Of a DNA stretch of 64,000 nucleotides, positions 39,876 to 50,825 are shown piece after piece; the stretch's first letter is position 1, and each line of letters starts with the position of its first letter. The notes beneath the pieces were generated by a model. It searched no databases. It had not been told where the DNA came from and was given only the letters and a program-made list of their open reading frames with translations. A program made the position numbers and the translations under genes. Source of the stretch: Psoroptes ovis (lineage: Eukaryota; Arthropoda; Arachnida; Sarcoptiformes; Psoroptidae); the NCBI GenBank assembly GCA_002943765.1, contig PQWQ01000013.1, positions 992,001 to 1,056,000 of the forward strand, written 5' to 3'.

Positions 39876-41247
39876 ATGAAAGTTTTAAATAATTTTTTGC
39901 TGTCCATTCACTTGATTTTTTCAATTATTTTAAACATAAATCAATCAAACGTTTCGTCATCATCATCAGCTTCATCATCGATTTCGGAAAAATATTTAGA
40001 TCGTATTGTCATCGTAATACGTCATGGTGATCGTGCACCATTATTTCCTTATGAATTTGATTCAAAAAAATCATCATCAAATCAATTATGGCCATTAGGT
40101 TATGGCTATCTATCGGAATTAGGACGACAACGTATGTATCATATTGGACGATTTTTACGTCGTAGATATTCAAAACAATTTGATGGACATTATATCACAC
40201 CACGTGATGTTTATATTCGTAGTTCAGCAGTACCGAGATGTTTAGAAAGTGCACAATTGATAGCTGCAGGCATGTTGCCACCATCAAATGTTTGGAATTG
40301 GAATTCTGATATCGGTAATTTATGGCAACCAGTACCAATCTATACTATTCAAAGATGGCGCGACGGTGTAAGTATCAATAATTTTGAATTCAAAAGAGAT
40401 TAATAAATTGTTTTACCTTGTCAAACAAGCTACTGAATCCATCATCAACTTGTTTGTATGCAGATAAATTATATAACCGTATTTTACAATCACAAATTGT
40501 CAGAAATTTTCTGCTTTTACATCAAGAATTATTACAAAACGTCTCATGCATCACTAATGAAAAATTAAATAATCATCGAGAGATACGTGATTTTGTAGAC
40601 AATCTTTTATCACGTAAACATCATGGGTATCGTCTACCGAAATGGTGTACAGTAGATGTATACAAAAAATTGAAACAAATATTTGATCATTCATTTCGTT
40701 TTGATTTTACTGGTATCATTGAACCGGAATTAAGACGTCTACGATCAGGTGTATTAATGAATGAAATATTCAATACATTAGATGTGGATGCACATCCTAA
40801 TATGAGTCGTTTATCAATCTTTGTAACAGTAAATTATATATTTTTTTTAATATTTTATAATTTCTCATTTTTTCCTTCATTTCAAAATCATAGCATGATT
40901 CACAATTGTTTCATTTAATCGATGCATTAGGCATTAATGTTGATCAATTATCATTGAATTTTGGATCAATGTTAATATTTGAACATCGAAAACCGCTTGA
41001 TCAACTAATTTTATATCATTCAAATGTCCCCGGTACAATGGATCGTATACGATTGAATGAATTGAAAATTCCCATTTGTCCACAAAAACAGCACGTTCAA
41101 CAATCAATGAATCAAACAATTGCAACATCCGAAACCGTGCCACTTAAATTTATTAAAATGAAACATGATCATCTTTTAATGGATCTTGATCAATGGGACT
41201 ATGAATGTGGTAATAGTCGTAATTATGTTAAACAACAACATGATTAG
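39876..41247 (+). CDS. Secreted histidine acid phosphatase (three exons)
   Basis: Exons are 39876-40367, 40430-40828 and 40894-41247. The introns (62 and 65 bp) have GTAAGT...CAAG and GTAAAT...ATAG ends and both fall at phase 0. The joined frame gives 414 residues, normal for the lysosomal/prostatic acid phosphatase family. These enzymes hydrolyse phosphomonoesters at acid pH through a phosphohistidine intermediate. Residues 1-24 are a hydrophobic signal peptide. RHGDRAP at 49-55 carries the nucleophilic His and phosphate-binding Args. GYLSELGRQ follows near residue 77, the second phosphate-binding Arg is probably R115 (YIRSS), and the His-Asp pair of the second active-site motif is H298-D299, the first two codons of exon 3. 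Intron 1 joins RWRDG to LLNPSSTC, matching the Pro/Cys region of the family. No C-terminal membrane segment is seen, so a soluble secreted or lumenal enzyme is likely. A TATA-like box lies 74 bp upstream and poly(A) signals lie about 380 bp downstream. The physiological substrate cannot be inferred. Confidence 0.9.
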
Positions 41248-41288
41248 TTTTAAAAAAAAATTTAAAAATTCAAAATCTATAAAAACAG

Positions 41289-41486
41289 ATGGCAATACAA
41301 GTTTTAAACAAGAGAAACAGGAAAATTTTCAAAGAAAAATCTGAACCAATTCGAGCTAAAATCAATCTTCAAACACAAAAATGGACCATGAAAACAGACT
41401 ATTTAGCCGGCAACAATTCAAATCACATTGAATCGACTACAGCTAAATCGACCATCTGTGTGTCTGATGCTGAAGAAGCGAAATGA
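41289..41486 (+). CDS. Possible small ORF (65 aa) downstream of the acid phosphatase
   Basis: An ATG-started frame begins 41 bp after the acid phosphatase stop. It is Lys/Arg-rich at the start (NKRNRKIFKEK) and more mixed later, ending DAEEAK. I recognise no domain. Its base use is more coding-like than the surrounding desert, and it precedes the shared poly(A) signals, so it would lie in the phosphatase 3' UTR. A good acceptor (AAAAACAG) immediately precedes its ATG and GTAATA at 41210 could be a donor, so this may instead be an alternative last exon. Its TGA overlaps the ATG of the next small frame. It may be a real short peptide, an eroded exon, or UTR sequence open by chance. Confidence 0.25.
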   Translation: MAIQVLNKRNRKIFKEKSEPIRAKINLQTQKWTMKTDYLAGNNSNHIESTTAKSTICVSDAEEAK

Positions 41487-41605
41487 AAGAAAAAAATGCA
41501 AAACATCCATCTGAAGACCACCATATCATCAGCCATCCAAAAAAACCTCTTTACCAAATTCCTCAATTCTTCAACATGAAAAAATGGTCCAAATATAAAA
41601 CATGA
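41483..41605 (+). CDS. Possible small ORF (40 aa) overlapping the previous one by ATGA
   Basis: The frame starts at ATG 41483, inside the stop of the preceding ORF (ATGA overlap), and runs to TGA at 41603-41605. The residues look protein-like (HPSEDHHIISHPKKPLYQIP) but match no family I know. The frame is shifted relative to 41289-41486, so the pair could also be one coding segment broken by an indel. It ends 20 bp before AATAAA. Confidence 0.2.
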   Translation: MKEKNAKHPSEDHHIISHPKKPLYQIPQFFNMKKWSKYKT

Positions 41606-41625
41606 TAATTGCATCTGAATTAGAA

Positions 41626-41636
41626 AATAAAATAAA
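41626..41636 (+). terminator. Candidate poly(A) signals
   Basis: Two overlapping AATAAA hexamers (41626-41631 and 41631-41636), about 380 bp after the acid phosphatase stop and just after the two small ORFs. They are the most plausible 3' end for this gene. Confidence 0.45.
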
Positions 41637-42622
41637 AAACACATCACATGTTTACATAATTATTTATTTATTTTCATTTATTTCCATTCGAATAAATTAA
41701 ATGAAAATAGATAAATAAATGAGCAAAGAAAATAAAAGAAAAAATTGTTTCAAAATACATTAATCAGAGAGCGAGAAAAAAATAGAAAATCAAATTATTA
41801 TTATTAAATTAATATCGAAATGAAAATCATCATCCAACTCAGTCCGATTCAATGTACATTGAACATCATCATCTGTACTGACAGTTGTTTCGACTGACAA
41901 TTCAATCAAAGAAATGGAAATATTAATAAGAATATTTCCATACATTTTGTTCAATGTCTTATGTGAATATATCGAAGAATGGATGATGGTTAATGTTATA
42001 TTTTTGCTTTTTTTTTGAATATCAATCTTTTAATTTTGAATTTATTCAAAGAAAATTGGAGAAACTTTGAAAGAAAATTTGATTTGGATTCATTTTTATG
42101 TTCAATTTGTTTTCTTTTTAGCCATTTTTATGGCTTTATAATGGCATTATACTTGAATTATTATCATGATTATTATTGCTATTATTTGGCAAGTATACAA
42201 GCATACACAGATCATCATCATAATCATCAATATCATTGAATTTTGGTTGACGATTAATTTTTATTTTCGGCCTTTTCCATGTATTTTCTGTTCTTCTTAT
42301 TCTTAGATTCTGAATGATTCATATGATGCTTGAATAAAAAGTTAAAAATTGAAAAATAGCAAAATAAATAAGAACTTTCGATTGATTTTTAAATTTGATT
42401 AAATTTCAATTTTTTCCTCTCGTTTTCTTTTGGTGTGTCTGGCGGTTCTGTTGATCGGCTGATCACTGACTGATCGATTGGCCTTGTTGCTGGCATTAGA
42501 ATTGCGTGGCTGCATTTATATGCTGTTACATGCAACAGAGCAAAAAAAATTGATGAAGAATTAAAAACTTTTGACTTGAGAATATATGAATTTATATGTA
42601 TGATCAACAGATCATCTTCAGT

Positions 42623-42660
42623 GCTGCATCTGCAGCATCAACCAGCAGTTATTCCTGCTG
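42623..42660. repeat. Two adjacent CTG/CAG mini-hairpins
   Basis: GCTGC-ATCT-GCAGC (42623-42636) is followed by CAGCAG-TTATTC-CTGCTG (42643-42660). Both stems are G/C-rich in otherwise AT-rich DNA. No coding frame fits. Confidence 0.6.
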
Positions 42661-43341
42661 CTTCAAGTTGAATTATATAAGCTTCTTCATTTGTACGAGT
42701 GTGTGCGTGTGTGAAAATGCAGAATCAATTTTTTTTAAAATTCAATTTCGATGCCAGATATATTTTTGATGATGAATTTTTGTGAAAAAAAAATTAAGAA
42801 AAATTTATTTAATTTGAATATTTGAATGGCAAAAAGACGGAATAATATCGGAATGGGAAATCAATAATTTTAAAAAATTACGAAAACTTCTCAATTTTAT
42901 TTGTATTTAAGAATTATTTTTGTTTTTATTACGACCCGGATTCAGTCTCTTTATTCAAGATAATTTCACATCGATTGATGGAAAAACATGAAAATTAGTC
43001 GATCATTTTGTGGTCACAAAAACACAAAAATTTTCGAAATTTGATCTAATTTATATCTCATTTCATTTATTGCCACATTGAAAAAACAAAGTAAAATTAA
43101 GAAAAAAATCTCAATTCATCAATAAATTTTTTTTTTCGATAATAAGTCGAAGATAAGTGGAGACACAATTGACATAAGATCAGCAACAGCAACAGAAGCA
43201 GTTTGAAAAATTTTCACATCACCAAAATTTTCGGCAAACACACAGAGAAATTCGATGTCCATTAAATAGTCTGAACATGGTTGATTTAGATTTCAAAGAC
43301 AAAAACAATAAAACAAGATTGAATTACAATAGATTAAAATG

Positions 43342-43361
43342 CACACACACACACACACACA
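43342..43361. repeat. (CA)10 microsatellite
   Basis: Ten CA units, followed by TACAAATATACGCACACC. Noncoding. Confidence 0.9.
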
Positions 43362-43690
43362 TACAAATATACGCACACCAATACACACATGTTTGTTTGA
43401 TTGTCAACAAAAGATAAGCAAAAAAATGAAGCAAAGCTTGCTTGACAAGCACGTGCGGCATCTTTATTTTTTTCCGGATTTTCAAATGATGATATATTTT
43501 ATTGAATTATATCTTTTTCTCAACTAGATTTAATAGCTTTCGGCTGACAATTTGTCGTCAGTAAAATAGTTTATTGTTTAAAAATTAATTTTAAAAGAAT
43601 TAACATATAAATATCGACAATCAATGATAATTGCCGACTAAATATGACTATTATATGCATATAAATCAGCCATAACGTTATTATTTGTCG

Positions 43691-43710
43691 TCGATCAATT
43701 TATTGATCGA
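43691..43710. repeat. Inverted repeat TCGATCAAT
   Basis: TCGATCAAT and ATTGATCGA flank TT, giving perfect 9-bp arms. It shares the TCGATC/GATCAA core with the hairpin at 8457-8480. Confidence 0.75.
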
Positions 43711-44196
43711 GAAAATTAAAATCCTAAAGATCTGATGAAGCGATAATAATCGTATCAAATCAGATAAAATGGATCATATTTTTCATTTAAATTTATTAAA
43801 AAATTTTAAATATTAAAATCAATATTAGAGACCGCACACAATGCATGGATTTATTTCATGGATATGAAAAATATTATTTGAAAATCATGTATTCACATAG
43901 AAAATCCAGATCATTCGCAATTATTCAGTGCATTTGTGCATTTGACTTTTGAAATATTTAAAAATTGAGCAAAAAATTTGAATAAAAATTGATGATATAT
44001 GCAGCAAATGCATGTTTAAATTGTCAAATTGATTTTTGTTTTGTTTTTTGTTTATATAATTTGTTTTTATTATTTCATTTTATTATCGTCCAGCTTTTTT
44101 TTTTTTGCTTTTTCTTAATGAATGTCAATGAAGAATGATGTTGCTTGATGATGGCACTGTTGCGGAGAGCAGAAATCATCATATACAAACACAAGA

Positions 44197-44212
44197 CGGT
44201 CGGTCGGTCGGT
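44197..44212. repeat. (CGGT)4 tetranucleotide repeat
   Basis: Four CGGT units, unusual in a window where almost all simple repeats are A/T-rich. Noncoding. Confidence 0.8.
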
Positions 44213-47200
44213 CAAAAAGCAAAATTCAAATTTTTCGAAAATCGAACAAAGAATTTTCTTCGAGCCGATTCTATGGGTTTGCAGCAAAAGATCAGACTAA
44301 ATTCTGGCATAAACAGTTGAAACTTAAATGCAAAATTTTAAAAATTCACAAAGTTTTTATTATAAACAAACGATTTGTGTTTTTGAAAGAAAAAAAATCA
44401 AATGTGCAAAATCTATCATTATTTCAAGAGTTTCAAATGTTTGTGTGTGATATAAAATGGTGCCATTGATCTTTAAATCATCAATTGATTTGATTATAAA
44501 CAAAACAAAGAATGAAATGAGAAAAAACGGTAAATTTCAAACTGAATTGAATGGCAAAGGAAAATGCCATGAAACACCTACCACCAATATGATCTGCATT
44601 CGTGAAGAAATTTTGTAAATTTCGAACCAATTTTTCTTCAATCATTGTTTATCATTTGTTGAATTCATAAGAAAAATATAAACAATACATTATCAAAATT
44701 TTAAATTTTCAAGTTTTCACACATTGAAATTGAAATTAGAAATTGATTTCGATTTCCAAATAAACAAAGCCATAATCATATAGCGATAAGTTGAATTTTT
44801 TCGAGATATTAAGGACAAAAAAATTGTTTATGTATTTGAAATAAATAAAAGGGAATTTTAAGAAAAAAATTTCATTATCAAATATAAATTTCAATGTTTT
44901 TGAAATATAAACAATGAAACCAATAGAAAATCAACAAAGTTTTCTTATTTTGCAACAAGAATGATAATGATTTGAAAATTTTGTTGTTAAATTTGGATTA
45001 TTGTAAACATTTCGATTGATTATTAATCAATCAAAGATTCAATAAAAAATGATCAACTTGACACGAACAATTTGAAGACCGCACACTTTGAATCCACAAA
45101 TCGATAATTGTTTTTCCAATTTTTTTGATCGGACCTGGATTAAATTTCAGAAATGGAATTTTTTTCAGAAAAAATTCTGGCGAAATTATGATACAAATAA
45201 TTGATTGAAACAAAACAGTAGCAAACACACACACACTTAGACTAATAAATTATATGTCAATTATGGATTTATTGAATTTTTTTCGAATCATCTGCATGCC
45301 AGATGAAAGATTGAAAAAATTAAAAAAACAAAACAAAACAACAGCAGCACCAAAGATCAAAAAAGCAATAAAATCATTATCGATGTATAATAATATGTAC
45401 ACAAATGACAATGTAATAATTATCGATAATTTTCTTGTTTTATTGGTATTGGTTTGTTTGAGTTTGAAGAAAATGTATCGTAATTAATGTGTTTGGGTGA
45501 AGAATGTTTAGCGCAATGATCAATGTACAGCAACAATGTGATCAAATTACATTTTCCCATGGAATTTTTTCATTCTTTTTATTTTTTTCGTTAATAAAAT
45601 TAAATACTTTGTTCTTGTTAATCAAAAATTATTCAAAAAAGTATTGAAAGTTTTATGAATAATAATATAAATTAAATGTCAACATCCTTTAGTACTCTAT
45701 TATCTATTCGATTATCAAAATGGATATCAAAAGTGGATCGATTTTGAAATAAGTATGAATTGCACTTTGGTGATTTTTGTTTACATTATTTCTTCATCAT
45801 AACTCTAATCATTCAAATTTTTTCAATATTTTCTCGATTTCTTAAATAATATTCAAATTTGGAGGATTTTTTTCATGAAAAGAAAAAAAATTGATTCGTC
45901 CATTGAATTTTTATAGCTAAGAAAAAACTAACAATTATCAGCTCAAATATTATAAAACTGTCCGATAAAATTGCGTGCATTGCTTTGAAAAGGGATAAAA
46001 AATACATTTCGTTATGTCATATCGATTTGAAATAACTGAAATTTCAAATCAAAATTTGGTTTCATATATTCATAATCAATTTGAAATGATGAAGAAATTA
46101 AATTTTAGAACAAAAAAAATATTGATGATGATGATTTTCTTCAACTCGCATTCATTCATTCCAATCAATCCCATCAATCAATCAATTGATTTATCAAACA
46201 TTGTATATTCGTACAAATAGAAATTGACTTAAATTTTTTCTTTTTTTTCTACATTAAATTGAAATCATTGTTGGTGGTAGCTGATTTTGTAAAGTATAAT
46301 GATAATTTTTCTTTTTGTCTTAAGGATTTTAGCCAACGAAAACAACAAAATAACGCAAAAACCAAAGCAGCAAAATGAAACAATTTTTTCATTTCTTATT
46401 CAAATATTGTTTCACATTATAAACCGCACGCCGAGAAAAAGGTTTTTTTGCTGTGATTTGATTTTATTGAACTTGATGTCGATGTTCTTCGATATTTTAT
46501 CCGAGAAAAATTATTATCATTTGTCTCTGCATATGTATTTAGACGGATATATGCGTGTGTTTTGTTCAAGATTTTCGAATGATATTTATTTTTAGGTTTT
46601 GAATTTTCGATTTTTTCCACCATCATCATTATTATTTTTATGGTTTAAATATTGATGAATACATATGTTTTTGCTAAAAGAATAAAATCGAAAAAGCATA
46701 CAAACACCAAACACATAATGTTTCAATGGATTTCACTCGTTTTTCATTCAATAATGATGAATTTGCTTATTTGTTTGATTATAAATTAAATTATGAAAAT
46801 ACTGTTTTGCGAATACTAATACAGTAGCGATTGTCATTTCGAAATAGAATTCATTAAACAAGAATTATGTTAAGGAGGAGAAATTAAGCAGCTAACTGTA
46901 AAAACACGCCTCACAATGAAGAAAAAAAACATTCAAGAAATTCGAATCGATACATGAACAAATACACAGACACAAATATACACAAACACCCGAATCTTAA
47001 TAATATTCATAGGCCCGAAAACAACAAAAAACCAACAAAGATTAGCAACAAGTTGATTTACTTTCATGCACAACACTGTTGCAGGGTGTTCATGTGCTGT
47101 GTCTGTATGTTTGTGTTTGTTTTTGCATTCTTTACTTGTAAATCAACGATATATATTCGTATAACACGCACGGAAAGAATTTTATTCCATTTTTTGCCTG

Positions 47201-48432
47201 AAATTTAAAATAATCAGCAAAAATTTGCTAAAAAAATTTTCGAAAATCGTCAAGAATTTTCATTTTGTGAAATCATTTCAAATCGCATTGAAAATTCTCG
47301 ATTTGAAAAAAAACGAAAAAATTCTTCCATCTAATCTGTGAACCAATGAATAATTTGATTCAAGTGTATTATCATCGAAAAGCGAAATTAATCAAATTGA
47401 TTAATTTTTGAAATTTTCATATTTTTTCCATTCATTCGTTCGTTGGATGTTGATAAGATAATATTCGTTTTTTCTTGAAAATTTTTTTGGTGATAAATTT
47501 AAATTTGCTACTATTATTATTATCATTATTATTATTACCATTGACACTTCAATACATATAAATTGACAACAATCATAATCATCATCATCAATATTGAAAA
47601 CAATAACAATAAGCATATCGTTTGCATCGTTTTATTGATTATGATGATTATTATTCATTGAATTTGAACTAAATAATTAGAATACAAATACTACGTCAAG
47701 GTTTGAAGCTTGAATCAATTCAGCAATTTTTTTTCAAGAAAAAAAATTTCAATTTCTGTTCCTCATTCATCAAACAACCGAAATATATTTTCAAAGAAAA
47801 AGCAAAATCATTTCATTTTCATTTTTAAAAAAAACGTTCACAATTTTATGAATGATATTGATGATAGATGATTGCCTTTTTAGAAGTTAATGTTTTTCAA
47901 TTTCAGTGATAATGATAAACACAAGTTTACACGCAATAACACACACTCACGGTGACAAATAGTAATACTACAAATTATCAAATAATCAAATATCGATATT
48001 TGAGATTCATCATCAATTGATTCATTCATTTTAAAATTTTTAGATTATTTCGTTTCTCGAAGAAATAAAAACAAATAAATGCACAAAAATGAGAAAAGAA
48101 AAAAAATTCGCGCTCAAAATCACCGATCATTTTTTTGGTTAAACATTTGAATGAAATTTTTGATTCATTTTATATTCAAGGTTTATGAATTTAAATTTTT
48201 TTCGATGTGATATCATTAACTTAACGAAAATGGATTCGTTGCAATTTTTGAAAAATTTCATTGCCTGTCAACCAACAGTTGAATGCAACAAGCACATCAA
48301 TAATCAATAGTTTCAAATATTTCATTTTTGGTTTTATTCGACTTTAATAAATTTCAATTTTGAATCAAATTCAAATCTAAGATTCATGTTTTAATTTTAA
48401 AATTTTTTGAGTGTTATGAAAATAATTTTACA

Positions 48433-48450
48433 ATGAAATGTATGATATAA
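48433..48450 (+). promoter_or_regulatory. Tiny upstream ORF overlapping the FoxF start
   Basis: ATG AAA TGT ATG ATA TAA encodes MKCMI. It begins 5 bp before the first FoxF ATG (48438) in another frame and stops 2 bp before the second in-frame FoxF ATG (48453). If transcribed, it would favour starting at 48453 by scanning or reinitiation. Confidence 0.35.
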
Positions 48451-50825
48451 CAATGTCGACAACAAACATGATTAAATCATCAAAAAATCATTTAAATATG
48501 AATAAAAATACAGCAACAACAACATCCATATCCACATCCACATCGACAACATTATCAACATCAGCCATGATTAATGATGATCAAGAAGTGACGACAACAA
48601 AGAAAAATGGTACTAATGCAAGACGTGCAGAAAAACCGCCATACAGTTATATTGCATTGATTGTTATGGCCATTCAGCAAAGTCATACAAAACGAATGAC
48701 ATTATCGGAAATTTATCATTATTTACAGCAAAAATTTTCATTTTTTCGTGGTATGCATAAAATTATAAAACAAATTTCTTTAAAACATATTCATTCAATT
48801 TTGATGATTAATTTGTTTTGCTCATTGTTGATTAAAATAGGCAATTATCAAGGTTGGAAAAATTCTGTACGTCATAATTTATCATTGAATGAATGTTTTA
48901 TAAAATTGCCTAAGAATATTGGCCGTCCAGGTAAAGGACATTATTGGACAATCGATCCAGCTAGTGAATTTATGTTCGAAGAAGGCAGTTACCGTAGAAG
49001 ACCACGTGGCTTTCGCCGTAAATGTCAAACATTACAACAAAATCAACAATCTTCCATTGTCGCTAGTAATATGCGTACTTTAGCGAACAACAACAATAAT
49101 AATCGAGATCATCATCACAATCAACCCATGAATAAGGATCAAATCATTATAAACAATAATAATAATAATAATAATCATCAAACTAATTTCATTTTACCTG
49201 CATATACAATGATTACGACAATATCGACAGCATTACCAATAACATCAACAGCGACAATATCGACAAGTCAAATACATCATGACAATAATCATCATAATAA
49301 TCATCGCTTAAATAAAAATGATAATAATGATTCAATTTTGAACCCGTATCACAGTACTAATGATCTAATCGATATAAATAGTCACCCACAACATATTCAT
49401 AATCAATTGATTGATCAGCAAACATCAGCCACAACAACAACATCATTAATCAATGATTATAATGAACATTTTCATCATATGACAAATAATAATCATTCAA
49501 CAGTATCGACCACGACTTTATCGTCAACAATACCATCATCTTATGCTTCTAATCAATATCATCATCATAATCATCATTTCGATCATCAATTCTCACATCA
49601 TACTCATGCACACCATCATCATCACAATCAAACAAATCAATTGGCATATCCATATCATCATTTTATGTCAACAACAACACCGATTACAACACCATCAACA
49701 ACATCTACGTCACTAATAGGAAACTCGACCTTACCATCAATCAATTCTACATTTGCTCATCACCATAATAATCACATTCAATCAAATACTTATCGACATC
49801 ATCAAGATCATGAACTCATGCCAGCGATAACGCCACCAGAATCAACATCATCAGCCACAGCATCATCATTACCATCAATTATGACTGTTGCTATTTCGAT
49901 TGCTCCATCAACAACTGTGTCAACGACTTCATCAGCGAATCCAGCGACAGCGCCGACAATTATTGACACATTGCATAATAATAACAGAGGATTAAATGTA
50001 ACTACTTATTCATTGATTGATTCCAATCAATTGATCAATCATCAAAATGATGATAATAATCATAATTTACTAGTTGATTATAATCAAATGTTAACAACAG
50101 TAACAGCAACATCGACAACAACGACATCAGCTATACCGTCAACCACAACAATATCGACAAGTGCAACTGGTGGAACATCATTTAATCAAAATCTTTTCCT
50201 CAACACATCTAATATTAATAATAATTATAACGAGAATAACACGAATAATAATAATAATATCATTTTTCAATTTCCGGCATCGACATTGATCGCAAAAAAA
50301 GATTATCACACACATTATGACATGAATGGTTATGGAAATGGTATTGAAATTTTAAATGATATGAATAACAACAACAGCACAGATAATATGAACTTCGATC
50401 GATCTAATGTCTATTTGGATCAAATAAATAATAGTTCTAATGCAAATTCATTACAACAACCCACGATAATGGCAGTGAAATCATTTCCATTTTCTTCTTC
50501 ATCATCATCAACGACAACAGCAACAGATAAAACGACTATTGCTCTAATAAATACCAATAATATTGAATCATTTTTATTTAATCATCATCATCATTCACAG
50601 CAAATTAAATTGGAAACAAATCTTAAAAACGGTCATCAAGACGATAATAGTGTGAATGGTGATGACAAAGATGTTGATGATATTCATAAAAATTCATTCA
50701 CTAAAACAGAATATGATGACAAAAATAATCATGACATTCATACTGCTGCTGTTGTCAATAATCGAGTAAATACAGCAATCATATCATCGGAAACATCCGT
50801 CATAACGACAGCAACAACAAAATGA
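48438..50825 (+). CDS. FoxF: Forkhead transcription factor FoxF / biniou class (two exons)
   Basis: Exons are 48438-48750 and 48841-50825, joined through a 90-bp GTATGC...AATAG intron at phase 1, giving 765 residues. The forkhead spans about residues 67-165: KPPYSYIALIVMAIQ, then TLSEIYHYLQQKF, FFRG/NYQGW across the intron, the recognition helix WKNSVRHNLSLNECF, and GRPGKGHYWTIDPASEFMFE with the basic wing RRRPRGFRRK. This is very close to FoxF1/F2 and Drosophila biniou as I remember them. FoxF proteins are nuclear activators of visceral (gut) mesoderm. The remaining 600 residues are low complexity: poly-N, His/Asn tracts (one stretch near 49550-49630 is mostly His) and Ser/Thr runs. The first ATG (48438) has G at -3; the next, at 48453, has A at -3 and may be the true start. 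Reading straight through the intron is open and would insert 30 residues just before the recognition helix. The 3' end is unclear; the first AATAAA I noted is at 51610. Confidence 0.9.
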   Translation: MYDITMSTTNMIKSSKNHLNMNKNTATTTSISTSTSTTLSTSAMINDDQEVTTTKKNGTNARRAEKPPYSYIALIVMAIQQSHTKRMTLSEIYHYLQQKFSFFRGMHKIIKQISLKHIHSILMINLFCSLLIKIGNYQGWKNSVRHNLSLNECFIKLPKNIGRPGKGHYWTIDPASEFMFEEGSYRRRPRGFRRKCQTLQQNQQSSIVASNMRTLANNNNNNRDHHHNQPMNKDQIIINNNNNNNNHQTNFILPAYTMITTISTALPITSTATISTSQIHHDNNHHNNHRLNKNDNNDSILNPYHSTNDLIDINSHPQHIHNQLIDQQTSATTTTSLINDYNEHFHHMTNNNHSTVSTTTLSSTIPSSYASNQYHHHNHHFDHQFSHHTHAHHHHHNQTNQLAYPYHHFMSTTTPITTPSTTSTSLIGNSTLPSINSTFAHHHNNHIQSNTYRHHQDHELMPAITPPESTSSATASSLPSIMTVAISIAPSTTVSTTSSANPATAPTIIDTLHNNNRGLNVTTYSLIDSNQLINHQNDDNNHNLLVDYNQMLTTVTATSTTTTSAIPSTTTISTSATGGTSFNQNLFLNTSNINNNYNENNTNNNNNIIFQFPASTLIAKKDYHTHYDMNGYGNGIEILNDMNNNNSTDNMNFDRSNVYLDQINNSSNANSLQQPTIMAVKSFPFSSSSSSTTTATDKTTIALINTNNIESFLFNHHHHSQQIKLETNLKNGHQDDNSVNGDDKDVDDIHKNSFTKTEYDDKNNHDIHTAAVVNNRVNTAIISSETSVITTATTK
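48751..48840 (+). other. 90-bp stop-free intron inside the forkhead domain
   Basis: The donor GTATGC follows TTTCGTG and the acceptor AAAATAG precedes GCAATTATC. Splicing restores the invariant forkhead order FFRG-x-YQGW. The intron length is divisible by three and it has no stop in the coding frame. Confidence 0.88.

Larger units (their letters stand above)
41640..48432. other. Noncoding interval between acid phosphatase and FoxF
   Basis: No supported gene. It contains a somewhat G/C-richer patch at 42420-42665 with two small CTG/CAG hairpins, a (CA)10 tract, a (CGGT)4 tract, a 20-bp inverted repeat at 43691-43710, and AT-rich filler. FoxF promoter elements should be near the right end, but I see no clear TATA box there. 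Confidence 0.55.

Noticed and set aside
40464..40490. Acceptor TATGCAG at 40463 for acid phosphatase exon 2
   Set aside because: It would remove the conserved Pro/Cys segment (NPSSTC). The acceptor at 40428-40429 keeps it and preserves phase 0.
47360..47366. TCAAGTG NK2-type site upstream of FoxF
   Set aside because: A single 7-mer in more than 1 kb is expected by chance; no cluster was seen.
48751..48840. Reading FoxF as a single 795-residue uninterrupted ORF
   Set aside because: The 30 extra residues break the forkhead exactly between FFRG and YQGW, and GT...AG ends at the same points restore the conserved order, so an intron is far more likely.
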